Assembly: GCA_913055625.1 (NCBI GenBank)
Contig: CAJXJW010000004.1
Span: 186,001-250,000, forward strand
Length of the DNA stretch: 64,000 bases
DNA from: an uncultured Pseudomonadota bacterium
GTDB lineage: Bacteria; Pseudomonadota; Gammaproteobacteria; Steroidobacterales; Woeseiaceae
Reading direction: 5' to 3'
Part shown: piece by piece, positions 37,159-48,209 of the stretch
Position numbering within the stretch: position 1 is the stretch's first letter
Layout of the letters: the number at the start of each line of letters is the position of its first letter
Position numbers and translations under genes: made by a program
The notes under the pieces: model-generated
The model's input: only the letters and a program-made list of their open reading frames with translations
What the model was told of the DNA's origin: nothing
The model's database searches: none

Positions 37159-38424
37159 ATGCGTCTACTTTCGCGAGTTGCAATGGAACTCGACGACCTT
37201 TCGCAGTCCGGCATCCGGCGTATCGCCGATTTCTCGCCGTACCTGGACCAGCTGGCCGGCCTGGCGCAGGAGATGGGGCTGCGGCAACGCAGCAACCTCG
37301 TGCATCTCGAGCGCGTCCTCCACCAGCACTGGTCGCTCGGCCAGAACAATATACTGAGCTGGGCGCCGCTGGACGAAGGCGTGCTGATCCTGGTGGTGCC
37401 CCACTACGCGGTCGCCGAGTACACGGCGCCCCGCCCCGGTAACCAGCCGCCGCGGGTATCGCCGCGATTCATTACCGAACTGATCTCCGGCGACCGCAAG
37501 CTCACGTTTTCTCAGATGCAGAAGGTTGCTCGGCTGCTGGATGTGCAGCCGGTCTACGTGCCGCTGCGCGAACCCCTCAGCGGCCACCCCGTCGAAACGC
37601 AGATCATCGAGAAGATGATCCGGCGCTACGGGATCAACTACGTGGCCAGCCGCGCGGTCACCCTGTTCGACATCGTGGGCTTCAGCCTGCTCACGCCGTT
37701 CGAGCAGATGACGCAGCTCAACAGCTTGTCGTACTCGCTGAACTCGGCACACGCGAAAATGCTGGAACAGGAAGTCGGCATCAACTTCGCCCGCTCATCC
37801 AGCGGCGACGGCTTCTATGTCTGGAACCGGGACGATGGCCTGGAAGCCAACGTCAACCTGTACCACTTCATGCACATCGTCCTGGCCGACAACGCGATTG
37901 CGCTCCGGAAATCGACGTCGAAGGCGGTTCCCCGGTTGCGGGCCTGTTTCCATGTCGGCAGCTGCTACGAATTTCACCAGGCGGAAGGCCTGAACCCCAC
38001 GATGCACGACTTCATCGTCGGCGATGTCACGATCGAACTCGCTCGCATGATCGAGGCCGCGCTGCCCGGCCAGATCCTGGTCGGCGATTTTCTCGCCGAC
38101 ACCATGGGCTCGGGGCCGCTCGATCCGGCACAGACGCAGGCACACCTCGACGCGGTCACGTTCCTGGAGCGCGCCCAGGGCAATCTCGCCAAGCTGAGCG
38201 GCATGGAATTCTCCGGAGAACGCGTTACCGCCATCAAGTGCTACCTGACCGGCGAGAATCTCGGCGGCGGCCAGTTCAATATTCGCCGGCTGCACATCCG
38301 CGACAAGCACGGTCTGTCGCGCGTCGCGTACAACGCCAAGGTCAACATCTACCGCGAGACGGCACAGCCGATACTGCTGGGCATCGAGGACCGGAAGCTG
38401 CCGCTGCAGAACCAGTCGGCGTGA
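37159..38424 (+). CDS. Uncharacterised protein with a degenerate class III nucleotide cyclase-like domain
   Basis: 421 residues, no signal peptide or membrane helix. N-terminal part (1-165) of unknown type. Residues about 165-345 follow the class III cyclase pattern: TLFDIVGFSLLTP (first metal Asp171), SSGDGFYVW (second metal Asp217), and GDVTIELARMIEAALPGQILV, where the transition-state Arg296 is kept but the usual Asn is replaced. The Lys that selects adenine is not obvious. It may be an inactive or altered cyclase or a nucleotide-sensing module. ATG 37159 is used; ATG 37183 is possible. It is transcribed divergently from the dehydratase. Confidence 0.55.
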   Translation: MRLLSRVAMELDDLSQSGIRRIADFSPYLDQLAGLAQEMGLRQRSNLVHLERVLHQHWSLGQNNILSWAPLDEGVLILVVPHYAVAEYTAPRPGNQPPRVSPRFITELISGDRKLTFSQMQKVARLLDVQPVYVPLREPLSGHPVETQIIEKMIRRYGINYVASRAVTLFDIVGFSLLTPFEQMTQLNSLSYSLNSAHAKMLEQEVGINFARSSSGDGFYVWNRDDGLEANVNLYHFMHIVLADNAIALRKSTSKAVPRLRACFHVGSCYEFHQAEGLNPTMHDFIVGDVTIELARMIEAALPGQILVGDFLADTMGSGPLDPAQTQAHLDAVTFLERAQGNLAKLSGMEFSGERVTAIKCYLTGENLGGGQFNIRRLHIRDKHGLSRVAYNAKVNIYRETAQPILLGIEDRKLPLQNQSA

Positions 38425-38431
38425 GGTTGGC

Positions 38432-38448
38432 GTCGGGGCGGCGAGATT
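38432..38448. repeat. Duplicated fragment of the tRNA-Pro 3' end
   Basis: GTCGGGGCGGCGAGATT (17 bp) is identical to 38593-38609 inside the tRNA-Pro gene, same orientation, 161 bp away on the 3' side of the tRNA. It starts 8 bp after the stop of the cyclase-like gene. Confidence 0.8.
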
Positions 38449-38540
38449 GGCGGTCCGCTTCGCGGCCCCGCCTGTCGACGGGCTGGCGCCCGCCTCGGAT
38501 CGACCTCTGGTTCGTTCGCATCGTCCGACCATTTCACAAG

Positions 38541-38581
38541 AAAAAATGGCCGCTCCCGATTTGTGAGAGCGGCCATTTTTT
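38541..38581. terminator. Bidirectional intrinsic terminator between the cyclase-like gene and tRNA-Pro
   Basis: 15-bp perfect stem AAAAAATGGCCGCTC/GAGCGGCCATTTTTT (38541-38555 with 38567-38581). It gives a T-run on both strands. A second perfect 14-bp inverted repeat, CCGACCATTTCACA (38525-38538) with TGTGAAATGGTCGG (38584-38597), extends the stem into the tRNA 3' end, so the primary tRNA transcript would end in a long hairpin that includes its CCA. Confidence 0.88.
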
Positions 38582-38590
38582 CATGTGAAA

Positions 38591-38667
38591 TGGTCGGGGC
38601 GGCGAGATTCGAACTCGCGACCCCCACAACCCCATTGTGGTGCGCTACCAGGCTGCGCTACGCCCCG
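38591..38667 (-). tRNA. tRNA-Pro (GGG)
   Basis: 77 nt with encoded CCA. Acceptor stem CGGGGCG/CGCCCCG, anticodon stem CCACA/TGTGG with loop ATGGGGT (anticodon GGG), T-arm GTTCGAATC. It has its own promoter upstream and a terminator hairpin downstream. Confidence 0.97.
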
Positions 38668-38698
38668 ACCGTAAACTGGCGTGTGACGAGAGGCGGCA

Positions 38699-38726
38699 AT
38701 GATACGTGCCGGCCCGACAGGATCAA
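38699..38726 (-). promoter_or_regulatory. Promoter of tRNA-Pro
   Basis: Minus strand TTGATC (38726-38721), 16-bp spacer, TATCAT (38704-38699). Predicted start near 38692, 25 nt before the tRNA 5' end. It lies directly after the merR stop. Confidence 0.6.
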
Positions 38727-38735
38727 AGCGGAAAT

Positions 38736-39092
38736 TCAGCGACGCAGGATCTTAAGGACCTGCTCAAGTTCCATGCGCAACTGCTTGATTATTTGCTGGC
38801 TTTGCGTGACGTCAGACTTGGCGGAGTCGCCCATCAGGCGCTGACGCGCGCCGCCGATCGTGAAGCCCTCGTCGTACAGCAGGCTGCGGATCTGGCGGAT
38901 GATGAGCACGTCCTGACGCTGGTAATAGCGCCGGTTCCCGCGTCGCTTCACGGGCTTCAGTTGCGGAAACTCCTGCTCCCAATACCGCAACACGTGCGGC
39001 TTCACGGCGCAAAGGTCGCTCACCTCACCGATGGTGAAGTAGCGCTTGCCCGGGATTGGGGGGAGTTGGTCGTTATTCCCCGGTTCCAGCAT
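38736..39092 (-). CDS. MerR-family transcriptional regulator
   Basis: 118 residues. N-terminal winged helix [35 protein letters not shown] (in two parts) with [18 protein letters not shown], then a coiled dimer helix. No Cys-rich metal-binding tail, so not a metal sensor. The gene after ihfA is a conserved gammaproteobacterial neighbour of unknown target. Overlaps ihfA by 20 bp. Confidence 0.92.
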   Translation of the reverse strand: MLEPGNNDQLPPIPGKRYFTIGEVSDLCAVKPHVLRYWEQEFPQLKPVKRRGNRRYYQRQDVLIIRQIRSLLYDEGFTIGGARQRLMGDSAKSDVTQSQQIIKQLRMELEQVLKILRR

Positions 39093-39372
39093 AGGCCTCT
39101 ACTCGGGCTTTTAGTTTTTGTCCCGGCCGGAACGTCACGACGCGACGTGCGGAGATCGGAATCTCCTCCCCGGTTTTCGGATTTCTGCCCGGTCTTTCTT
39201 TCTTATCACGGAGGTCGAAATTCCCGAAGCCGGAAAGCTTGATCTGCTCCCCGACGGCAAGCGATGCGCGCAGTTCTTCGAAGAACATGTCGACGAGTTC
39301 CCGTGCTTCGCGCTTGTTCAGTCCGAGTTCGTCGAACAACGACTCGGCCATATCAGCTTTGGTCAGCGACAT
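39073..39372 (-). CDS. ihfA: Integration host factor subunit alpha
   Basis: 99 residues, HU/IHF fold. Seen: [58 protein letters not shown] (in parts) with the DNA-intercalating proline in RNPKTG. Binds and bends DNA as a heterodimer with IhfB (53322-53624). Lies 5 bp after pheT, the standard order. Confidence 0.97.
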   Translation of the reverse strand: MSLTKADMAESLFDELGLNKREARELVDMFFEELRASLAVGEQIKLSGFGNFDLRDKKERPGRNPKTGEEIPISARRVVTFRPGQKLKARVEAYAGTGE

Positions 39373-39377
39373 AACGA

Positions 39378-41759
39378 TCAGTCTCTCAGTACAGCCGCAA
39401 ATTCTTCGTGGAGTTTTTGTACTGCTGCGGCTTGCGCGGCGTCCGCATCTTCGTCGGTAAGGGTGCGCGAAGTTTCCTGCAAAATCAAGCCAATTGCGAC
39501 GCTTTTTAGCCCTGCTTCTATTCCCTTGCCCTGGTAAACGTCGAAGATTCTGACAGCCCGTATGAGCCCGGGAGCCGCGGCTTCCAGCGCGGCGACGAGG
39601 TCTCCGGCTGTAACCTCTTCACGGACCAGAACCGCGATGTCCCTGCGGATCGCGGGGTATCGCGACACGCTTTCCGCCGCCGGCGTCCGCGTCGCCAGCG
39701 CCCGGTCAAGGTCGATTTCGAACAGGTAGACCGACGGCTTGATGTCGAAACGACGCGCAATCTGCGGATGCAGCTTGCCGATGAAACCGACGTCCTGCCC
39801 GTCACGGCGGACCACGGCGCTTTGTCCCGGCTGCAGGGCGGGATGTGCGCCCTCCGCGACGTCCACGCGCACGTGCGCACCGGCCGATTCGAGCAGGGCG
39901 ACGACGTCGGATTTTATGTCAAAGAAATCCGCCGACCGGGACGGTGCGCCCCACTGCTCCGGCCACGCAGGACCGGCCACGAGACCGGCGACACGCACGA
40001 TCTCCGTCGGTGCGGACAGCGTTCCGTGAAACGTCTTGCCGACCTCGAACAGGCGCACCCGATCCTGCTGGCGCGACAGGTTGCCTGACGCCGCCTGCAG
40101 CATCCCGACCCAGAGGCTCGACCGCATCACGGCCATCTCCGTGGAGATCGGATTGCTCAGCGCGAGCTTCGACGTCGCACCGCTGACGGCGGCATCGTCA
40201 CCCGGATCCACGAAACTGTAGGTGATGACTTCCTGGTAGTCCCGCGCAATGAGCAGGTCCGCGACGGCCGTATCGCCGACACGAGCGGAGGACGGCGCTG
40301 CGAGCGGCAGCGCTGCCGTTCCGGTTGCCTCCGGCACGCTGTCGTAGCCGTGGATGCGCGCCACTTCCTCGATCAGGTCCACCTCGATCGCGATGTCGAA
40401 GCGGTAGGCCGGCGGTACGACCGACCAGCCGTCCGCGGTACGGGTCGCGTCGAGTCCGAGGTCGGCGAGGATCCGGTCGACGCGTTCAGCGTCGATTTCG
40501 ACACCGAGCAAACGGGCGAGCCTTGCCGCCCGCAATTCGACCGCGCCGCGCTTCGGCACGTACCCCTCGTCCTGCACCACGTTCAACGGACCGGCCGTGC
40601 CGCCCGCGATGGCCAGCAGGAGTTCCGTCGCGCGTGCCACGGCGCGCCCCTGGCCGGTCGGATCGACGCCACGCTCGAAACGCAGCGACGCATCGGTGTG
40701 CATGCCGTACGAGCGGGCCTTTCCCGCCATCACCTCCGGCGGCCACCAGGCGGCCTCGAAGAACACGTCGGTCGTCGTCGGAGACACGGCCGTCGACTCG
40801 CCGCCCATGATGCCGGCCAGGCCGATGGGGCCGCTGTCGTCGGTCACCAGCATCGTGCCGGCCGTCGCCTCGATGGACTTGCCGTCGAGCAAGTCCAGCG
40901 TCTCGCCCCCGGCCGCGCGCACCGGCCGAACCGTGCCACGCAGCAGCGCCTTGTCGTACGCGTGCAGCGGTTGACCGAGTTCCAGCATGACGTAGTTCGT
41001 GATATCAACCACAGGATGAATGGCGCGCAGCCCGCTGCGACGCAAGCGCTCCACCATCCACAACGGCGACCGTGCCTGTGGGTCGATGCCGCTGACGACC
41101 TGCCCGGCGAACACCGGGCAACCGTCCGGCTCCGGCAACGCCACAGCAACGGACTCAACCGAGGTCTCCTTCGGCGACGCAAGCCCGGCCGGCTTCAGGG
41201 CGGCGCCTGTTAGCGCGGCCACTTCGCGCGCCATTCCGAGTACGCTGAAGCAGTCACCGCGGTTCGGCGTCAGGTTGACGTCGATGATCGCATCCGGCAA
41301 CTGAAGGAACTTCGCCAGCGGCTCGCCGACCGGCGCATCCGTGGGCAGCTCGAGGATGCCGTCGGACTCCTCGCCGAGACCCAGCTCGACGGCGGAACAC
41401 AACATACCGTTCGACACCACGCCGCGGATCTTCGTCTTCCGGAGTTTCACACCGTTCGGCAACTTCACGCCGGGGACCGCCAGGGCGGCCTTCATGCCGG
41501 CGACGACATTCGGTGCGCCGCAGACGACGTCGATCGGCTCATTGCCATCGCCGGCATCGATGCGGCAGACGCTGAGCCGGTCCGCGTCCGGATGGCGCGC
41601 CACTTCGAGGACGTCGGCGACGACCACGCCGTCGAGACCCGCACCTTCGGCGTCGACGGCATCCACTTCGTGGCCGAGCATCGTCAACTGGTGAGCGAGT
41701 TCCTCCGTCGACATCGACGGATTCACCCACTCGCGCAACCAGGATTCAGGGAACTTCAT
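39378..41759 (-). CDS. pheT: Phenylalanyl-tRNA synthetase beta subunit
   Basis: 793 residues. Order: N-terminal [18 protein letters not shown]-type tRNA-binding domain (about 40-150), B5 and B3/4 editing domains, core, and C-terminal ferredoxin-fold anticodon-binding domain (about 700-793, [12 protein letters not shown] ... [12 protein letters not shown] type). ATG 41759 is chosen because it fits the family N-terminus; the upstream open frame lies in pheS. 2 bp after pheS. Confidence 0.97.
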   Translation of the reverse strand: MKFPESWLREWVNPSMSTEELAHQLTMLGHEVDAVDAEGAGLDGVVVADVLEVARHPDADRLSVCRIDAGDGNEPIDVVCGAPNVVAGMKAALAVPGVKLPNGVKLRKTKIRGVVSNGMLCSAVELGLGEESDGILELPTDAPVGEPLAKFLQLPDAIIDVNLTPNRGDCFSVLGMAREVAALTGAALKPAGLASPKETSVESVAVALPEPDGCPVFAGQVVSGIDPQARSPLWMVERLRRSGLRAIHPVVDITNYVMLELGQPLHAYDKALLRGTVRPVRAAGGETLDLLDGKSIEATAGTMLVTDDSGPIGLAGIMGGESTAVSPTTTDVFFEAAWWPPEVMAGKARSYGMHTDASLRFERGVDPTGQGRAVARATELLLAIAGGTAGPLNVVQDEGYVPKRGAVELRAARLARLLGVEIDAERVDRILADLGLDATRTADGWSVVPPAYRFDIAIEVDLIEEVARIHGYDSVPEATGTAALPLAAPSSARVGDTAVADLLIARDYQEVITYSFVDPGDDAAVSGATSKLALSNPISTEMAVMRSSLWVGMLQAASGNLSRQQDRVRLFEVGKTFHGTLSAPTEIVRVAGLVAGPAWPEQWGAPSRSADFFDIKSDVVALLESAGAHVRVDVAEGAHPALQPGQSAVVRRDGQDVGFIGKLHPQIARRFDIKPSVYLFEIDLDRALATRTPAAESVSRYPAIRRDIAVLVREEVTAGDLVAALEAAAPGLIRAVRIFDVYQGKGIEAGLKSVAIGLILQETSRTLTDEDADAAQAAAVQKLHEEFAAVLRD

Positions 41760-41761
41760 GG

Positions 41762-43161
<1,400 letters not shown>

Positions 43162-43175
43162 GACTCAATCTCCTC

Positions 43176-43373
43176 TCAGCTGTACGGGAGCATGCGACGC
43201 ACGCTCTTCTGGTCGGCATCAGCCACCTGCTCGGTGGTCCCGAGCTGGCGCTTACGCTTCGACTTCTTCTTGGTGAGAATGTGATTGAGGTGGGACTGGG
43301 CACGCTTGAAGCCACCCTTGCCCGTCCGCCGGAAGCGCTTGGCCGCGCCCCGGTTCGTCTTCATCTTCGACAT
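43176..43373 (-). CDS. rpmI: 50S ribosomal protein L35
   Basis: 65 residues. [36 protein letters not shown] (in parts) is the L35 signature. A GGAG site precedes the ATG. The 138-bp gap to infC contains a CTCC-GAA-GGAG hairpin and T-rich tracts and may hold the L20 operator. Confidence 0.97.
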   Translation of the reverse strand: MSKMKTNRGAAKRFRRTGKGGFKRAQSHLNHILTKKKSKRKRQLGTTEQVADADQKSVRRMLPYS

Positions 43374-43511
43374 TTCGTCGTCTCCACTTTTTTGGCCTTG
43401 CCACGTACCGACGTGCGGCCGCTGCAGGCGGGGTAAATGACCCTTGCTCCTTCGGAGCGCCGGTCGTTACTCACTTTTTTTCGGCCGATCTTTAGCGGGT
43501 AAAGAGTTGGC

Positions 43512-44030
43512 CTACTTCTTTTTCGGCGCCATCACCATGACCATCTGCCGTCCTTCCATCTGCGGCATCTGCTCGACGGTACCGTATTCTTCCAGGTCGT
43601 TGCGGACCCGGGCCAGCAGCTGCGCGCCCAATTCCTTGTGCGCCATCTCCCGGCCTCTGAATCTCAATGTAATCTTGGTCTTGTCCCCGTCCTCGAGGAA
43701 TTCGACCAGTTTCCGCAGCTTGATCTTGTAGTCGCCCTCGTCGGTGCCGGGACGAAACTTGATCTCCTTGACGTGAACCTGCTTCTGCTTTCGCTTCGCA
43801 GCCTGGGACTTCTTGTTCTGCTCGAACAGGTACTTGCCGAAATCCATGATCCGGCACACCGGCGGGTCCGCGTTCGGCGATACCTCCACCAGGTCAAGTC
43901 CCTCGTCGCGGGCAACGGCGATGGCTTCTGCCAGCGGCATGACTCCGCGTTGCTCTCCATCCGAGTCAATGACCCGGACACGGGCGGCATCGATCTCATC
44001 GTTGCGCCTGACACGCTTTGTTACTGCGAT
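43512..44030 (-). CDS. infC: Translation initiation factor IF-3 (AUC start)
   Basis: 172 residues. The frame opens after a TGA and the only plausible initiator is ATC at 44030: GGAGG lies 8 bases upstream and the product then reads [21 protein letters not shown], the IF3 N-domain. The first ATG (43940) would delete that domain. C-domain shows [21 protein letters not shown] and [20 protein letters not shown] starts let IF3 repress its own synthesis. No thrS precedes it; tRNA-Val and a repeat region do. A weak -10 TAGAAT lies at 44111-44106. Confidence 0.95.
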   Translation of the reverse strand: MAVTKRVRRNDEIDAARVRVIDSDGEQRGVMPLAEAIAVARDEGLDLVEVSPNADPPVCRIMDFGKYLFEQNKKSQAAKRKQKQVHVKEIKFRPGTDEGDYKIKLRKLVEFLEDGDKTKITLRFRGREMAHKELGAQLLARVRNDLEEYGTVEQMPQMEGRQMVMVMAPKKK

Positions 44031-44208
44031 TCCGAAATCCTCCAGGTTTCAAACAGTTCCCGCGCACTCCGCCCGTCCGCCGGACGGAAGCTAGGCGGGA
44101 CCGCGATTCTATAGATCGCGCCACACCGACACAACCGGTCAAACCCCGATTTTCTCAAAATAAACCGGACGTTTGTAGCGCGGAAGCAACAGCAGGAAGG
44201 CTTCAAGA

Positions 44209-44228
44209 TTGGTGGGCGATGGTGGTTT
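44209..44228. repeat. Duplicated fragment of the tRNA-Val 3' end
   Basis: TTGGTGGGCGATGGTGGTTT (20 bp, plus strand) equals 44435-44454, which is the CCA, acceptor 3' strand and T-stem of tRNA-Val. Same orientation, 226 bp downstream of the tRNA. The sequence after both copies also looks related but diverged (AAATTCAAGGCTTC versus ATCTTGAAGCCTTC on the minus strand). Confidence 0.8.
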
Positions 44229-44375
44229 GACTCGGATCGCCTCAAGGCGATCCTCGCCCCTGTGGGGCGCACTGCGTGCGTCTGTCGCCGGCCTGGTGGC
44301 CGGCTCGGATGACTCGGATCGCCTCAAGGCGATCCTCGCCCCTGTGGGGCGCACTGCGTGCGTCTGTCGCCGGCC
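44229..44375. repeat. Two 65-bp direct repeats with hairpins, 82-bp period
   Basis: 44229-44293 and 44311-44375 are identical over 65 bp. Each unit holds two hairpins: GGATCGCC-TCAA-GGCGATCC and GCCCC-TGT-GGGGC. They fill the space between infC and tRNA-Val, inside the segment flanked by the duplicated tRNA ends. No ORF of interest. They look like REP-type or satellite units. Confidence 0.9.
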
Positions 44376-44435
44376 GCGTTTTGTCGAACCACCCTGTCAC
44401 CGAGCGTTCGCCCAACAACGTCGAAGCCTTGAATT

Positions 44436-44510
44436 TGGTGGGCGATGGTGGTTTCGAACCACCGACCTCCACGATGTCAACGTGGCGCTCTACCCCTGAG
44501 CTAATCGCCC
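44436..44510 (-). tRNA. tRNA-Val (GAC)
   Basis: 75 nt with encoded CCA. Acceptor GGGCGAT/ATCGCCC, D-arm AGCTCAGGGGTAGAGC, anticodon stem CCACG/CGTGG with loop TTGACAT (anticodon GAC), T-arm GGTTCGAACC. It sits upstream of infC in the place where thrS is usual. Confidence 0.97.
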
Positions 44511-44632
44511 GTCCGTCGGTTCGCGCGGCCGGCTGGCACAGCGCGGGCGGCCGATACCGCCGCCCCGGAGGGCGGCAAACGATACTGAAAGGCACCGCCG
44601 GCTGCAATAGCGAATCGGCCCTTTTTTGCGCC

Positions 44633-46693
44633 TCAGCCGGCCTTCGTATCCGGCAGCCCGAGACCTTCCTGGCGAATCCGCCGAATCTCGTCCCGGAGCC
44701 GGGCCGCCTCCTCGAACTCGAGATCGCGGGCCGCTTTCAGCATGTCCTTTTCCAGCTTCGCCGCCCGCTTCATCAGCTGCTCCGGGGACAGCGAGGCATA
44801 GGCCTCCTTCGCTTCGGCGGCCTTGCGTGGCCCCCGGCCGGGCACCGGGTAGCCGGCCTCCATGATGTCGGCGACCTGTTTGACGATCGACGCCGGCGTA
44901 ATGCCGTGCGCCTCGTTGTACTCGAGCTGGCGCTCGCGCCGGCGCTCGGTCTCCTCGATCGCGAGCCGCATCGAGCCGGTCATCGCGTCCGCGTACAGGA
45001 TGGCCGTTCCGTTGATGTTGCGGGCTGCGCGACCAATGGTCTGGATCAGCGAGCGCTCCGAGCGCAGGAAGCCCTCCTTGTCGGCATCCAGTATAGCGAC
45101 CAGAGAAACCTCTGGCATATCAAGGCCTTCTCGTAACAAGTTAATGCCCACTAATACGTCGAACTCCCCGAGCCGCAGGTCGCGGATGATCTCGGTGCGC
45201 TCGACGGTACCGATGTCCGAATGCAGGTAGCGGACCCGGATGCCGTGCTCGTCGAGGTAATCCGTCAGGTCTTCCGCCATGCGCTTCGTCAGCGTCGTGA
45301 TCAGCACGCGCTCACCGGCGGCGACCCGGCGGTTGATCTCGGACAGCACGTCGTCGACCTGGGTCCGCGCCGGCCGGACCTCGACCTTCGGGTCCACGAG
45401 GCCGGTCGGGCGGACGAGCTGCTCGACGACGTTGTCTGCCCGTTCCCGCTCGTAGTCACCCGGCGTTGCCGACACGTAGATCGTCTGCGGGGCCAGCCGT
45501 TCGAACTCCTCGAAGCGCAGCGGCCGGTTGTCGAGCGCGGACGGGAGTCGAAACCCGTGTTCCACCAGGGTCTCCTTGCGCGAGCGGTCGCCGCGGTACA
45601 TGCCGCCGAGCTGCGGCACGGTCACGTGGCTCTCGTCGATGACGAGCAGCGCGTTCGGCGGCACGTAGTCGAACAGGCACGGCGGCGGCTCCCCTTCCTG
45701 CCGCCCCGACAGGTACCGCGAGTAGTTCTCGATGCCCGAGCAGTACCCGAGTTCGCGGATCATCTCGAGGTCGAACATCGTGCGCTGCTCGAGCCGCTGC
45801 GCTTCCAGCAGCTTGTTGTGCTCGCGCAGCCAGGCCAGGCGCTCCGCCAGTTCCGCCTTGATCTTCTCGGAGGCCTCGAGCAGGCGCTCGCGCGGCGTTA
45901 CGTAGTGCGTCTTCGGGAACACCGTCAGCCGCGCCACGCGCCGGGTCACCTCGCCGGTGAGCGGATCGAAGTACGCGAGCGACTCGATCTCGTCGTCGAA
46001 CAGCTCGACCCGGACCGCGTCGCGCTCCGACTCGGCGGGGAAGATGTCGATGACGTCGCCGCGCACGCGGTACGTGCCCTGCTGCAGGTCCAGCTCGTTG
46101 CGCGTGTACTGCAGCTCGGCCAGGCGCCGGAGAATCGTGCGCTGGTCCGTCCGGTCGCCCCGCACGAGGTGCAGGATCATGCTGAAATACGCGTCCGGGT
46201 CGCCGAGGCCGTAGATGGCCGACACCGTGGCCACGATGATTGCATCCGGCCGCTCGATGAGCGCCTTCGTCGCCGACAATCGCATCTGCTCGATGTGCTG
46301 GTTGATCGACGCGTCCTTCTCGATGTAGGTGTCGGAACTCGGGACGTAGGCTTCCGGCTGGTAGTAGTCGTAGTAGGAGACGAAATACTCCACGGCGTTG
46401 CGCGGGAAGAACTCGCGCATCTCGCCGTAGAGCTGCGCCGCCAGAGTCTTGTTCGGCGCGAGCACGATCGCCGGGCGCTGCGTGCGCTCGATGACGTTCG
46501 CGACCGTGAACGTCTTGCCGGAGCCCGTCACGCCCAGCAGAATCTGCCGCGCGAGGCCGTCGGATATGCCCTCCACCAGGCCGTCGATGGCCGGCCCCTG
46601 GTCGCCTGCCGGCGAGTAGCCGGACACGAGCGTCAGGCGGTCGCGGTCGTCGCTGATCGATTTCTTGGGCAGGGTCGTCGTTTCACGTACCAT
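44633..46693 (-). CDS. uvrB: UvrABC excinuclease subunit B
   Basis: 686 residues. Damage-verifying helicase-like subunit. Walker A GVTGSGKT (54-61), beta-hairpin [24 protein letters not shown] in [13 protein letters not shown], helicase motif VI in [10 protein letters not shown], and a C-terminal UVR motif ([23 protein letters not shown], in two parts) for UvrC contact. ATG 46693 is chosen because the frame upstream overlaps the divergent gene. The 26-bp gap to the aminotransferase must hold both start regions. Confidence 0.97.
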   Translation of the reverse strand: MVRETTTLPKKSISDDRDRLTLVSGYSPAGDQGPAIDGLVEGISDGLARQILLGVTGSGKTFTVANVIERTQRPAIVLAPNKTLAAQLYGEMREFFPRNAVEYFVSYYDYYQPEAYVPSSDTYIEKDASINQHIEQMRLSATKALIERPDAIIVATVSAIYGLGDPDAYFSMILHLVRGDRTDQRTILRRLAELQYTRNELDLQQGTYRVRGDVIDIFPAESERDAVRVELFDDEIESLAYFDPLTGEVTRRVARLTVFPKTHYVTPRERLLEASEKIKAELAERLAWLREHNKLLEAQRLEQRTMFDLEMIRELGYCSGIENYSRYLSGRQEGEPPPCLFDYVPPNALLVIDESHVTVPQLGGMYRGDRSRKETLVEHGFRLPSALDNRPLRFEEFERLAPQTIYVSATPGDYERERADNVVEQLVRPTGLVDPKVEVRPARTQVDDVLSEINRRVAAGERVLITTLTKRMAEDLTDYLDEHGIRVRYLHSDIGTVERTEIIRDLRLGEFDVLVGINLLREGLDMPEVSLVAILDADKEGFLRSERSLIQTIGRAARNINGTAILYADAMTGSMRLAIEETERRRERQLEYNEAHGITPASIVKQVADIMEAGYPVPGRGPRKAAEAKEAYASLSPEQLMKRAAKLEKDMLKAARDLEFEEAARLRDEIRRIRQEGLGLPDTKAG

Positions 46694-46719
46694 CGCAACC
46701 GTTCTCCGGAGGCAATCGA

Positions 46720-47904
46720 GTGAGTCTATCAGTTTCGTCGCGCATGGCCGCGGTGCGGCCATCGCCGACCGGCGCGGTCCTGGCGCTGGCCGCCCGGCTG
46801 CGTGCCGAAGGGCGCGACATCATCAGCCTCGGCGCGGGCGAGCCCGACTTCGACACGCCGCAGCACATCAAGGACGCGGCCGTCGCCGCGCTCGCTGCCG
46901 GCGACACCAAGTACACGCCGATCGACGGAACTCCCGCACTGAAAGCCGCGGTCTGCCGCAAGTTTGCGCGCGACAACGGGCTCGAGTTCTCGCCGTCGCA
47001 GGTGCTCGTCTCCAGTGGGGGCAAACAGAGCCTGTTCAACCTCTGCCTCGCGTGGCTCAACCCGGGCGACGAAGCCATCGTCCCGTCGCCGTACTGGGTC
47101 TCCTACCCCGACATGGTCCGCGTCGCCGGCGGCACGCCCGTCATCGTGGACACATCGATGGACCGGGGGTTCCGCCTGACCGCGGCGCAACTCGACGACG
47201 CCATCGGCCCGAAGAGCCGCCTGCTGGTTCTGAATAGCCCGAGCAACCCGACGGGCGCCGCGTACACCCGGGCCGAGCTCAAGGCCCTGGGCGACGTCGT
47301 CAGGGCCCACCCCGGCCTGCTGGTCGTGGCGGACGACATGTACGAACACATCTACTGGGCGGACGAGGCGTTCGCCAGCTTTGCGAGCGTCAACCCGGAT
47401 CTCGCCGGCCGCACCGTCACCTGCAACGGCGTCTCGAAGGCATACGCGATGACCGGCTGGCGGATCGGCTACGCCGCCGGCCCGGAGCCGGTGATCCGGG
47501 CCATGGCGACGATCCAGAGCCAGAGCACATCGAACCCGTGCAGCATCTCGCAGGCGGCCGCCGCCGCGGCGCTCGACGGGCCGCAGGACTGCGTCGCCGA
47601 GATGCGCCAGGCGTACCGGGAGCGGCACGACTACATCGTGCCCGCGCTCGACGCCCTGCCCGGCGTGCAGTGCCGCCGCGGCGAAGGCACGTTCTACGCG
47701 TTTCCGCGCGTCGCCGAAGCGCTGGCGGGGCTCGGCCTCGCCGACGACGTGACGTTTGCCGAACACCTGCTCAACACGGCCGACGTCGCCGTCGTCCCCG
47801 GCAGCGCGTTCGGTGCGCCCGGCCATATCCGCATTTCCTACGCCTGTTCGATGGCCGAGCTGGCCGAGGCCGTGGATCGCCTGAAACGGGCGCTGGCGGC
47901 TTGA
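46720..47904 (+). CDS. Aspartate/aromatic aminotransferase, class I (GTG start)
   Basis: 394 residues. GTG 46720 follows GGAGG by 7 bases. Type Ib AspC-like: [57 protein letters not shown] lysine in [16 protein letters not shown], and a final Arg in GHIRISYA. Makes aspartate from oxaloacetate, feeding the lysC-lysA and methionine steps; may also accept prephenate. Confidence 0.93.
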   Translation: MSLSVSSRMAAVRPSPTGAVLALAARLRAEGRDIISLGAGEPDFDTPQHIKDAAVAALAAGDTKYTPIDGTPALKAAVCRKFARDNGLEFSPSQVLVSSGGKQSLFNLCLAWLNPGDEAIVPSPYWVSYPDMVRVAGGTPVIVDTSMDRGFRLTAAQLDDAIGPKSRLLVLNSPSNPTGAAYTRAELKALGDVVRAHPGLLVVADDMYEHIYWADEAFASFASVNPDLAGRTVTCNGVSKAYAMTGWRIGYAAGPEPVIRAMATIQSQSTSNPCSISQAAAAAALDGPQDCVAEMRQAYRERHDYIVPALDALPGVQCRRGEGTFYAFPRVAEALAGLGLADDVTFAEHLLNTADVAVVPGSAFGAPGHIRISYACSMAELAEAVDRLKRALAA

Positions 47905-47982
47905 CTTCGCGGTAGGGCTGCACCAGAATCCCGGCCCTTGCTTCGCCCCGTCGGTGCGCGAAGACGCTGAAATTCCTGCCAT

Positions 47983-48058
47983 TCCCCGGTAGCTCAGTTG
48001 GTAGAGCGGTTGACTGTTAATCAATTGGTCGGTGGTTCGAGTCCGCCCCGGGGAGCCA
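47983..48058 (+). tRNA. tRNA-Asn (GTT)
   Basis: 76 nt with encoded CCA. Acceptor TCCCCGG/CCGGGGA, D-arm GTAGCTCAGTTGGTAGAGC, anticodon loop CTGTTAA (anticodon GTT), T-arm GGTTCGAGTCC. 78 bp after the aminotransferase; no independent promoter is clear. Confidence 0.97.
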
Positions 48059-48067
48059 GAATCTGAG

Positions 48068-48093
48068 AAGCCTCCAACTTGGAGGCTTTTTTT
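48068..48093 (+). terminator. Intrinsic terminator of tRNA-Asn
   Basis: AAGCCTCCA/TGGAGGCTT 9-bp stem with ACT loop and a 7-T run beginning 9 bp after the CCA. A second copy lies at 48233-48257. Confidence 0.9.
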
Positions 48094-48209
48094 ATGTGCA
48101 TGCCAGACTCAACCCGGCGGACTGTGGATGCCGAGTCGTTCCCTTCTGGGTCAGTGGCATCGATCGGTTCTTGAGATCGGCGCTCGATTTCTCGGGAGCG
48201 CGCCGATCG

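Noticed and set aside
36156..37349. N-terminal extension of the threonine dehydratase to 37349
   Set aside because: The extra 74 residues are Arg/Ser/Cys-rich, unlike the family, and overlap the divergent cyclase-like gene.
44209..44454. CRISPR array or IS element near tRNA-Val
   Set aside because: Only two repeat units without unique spacers of regular length, no cas genes, no transposase ORF and no terminal inverted repeats with target duplications.
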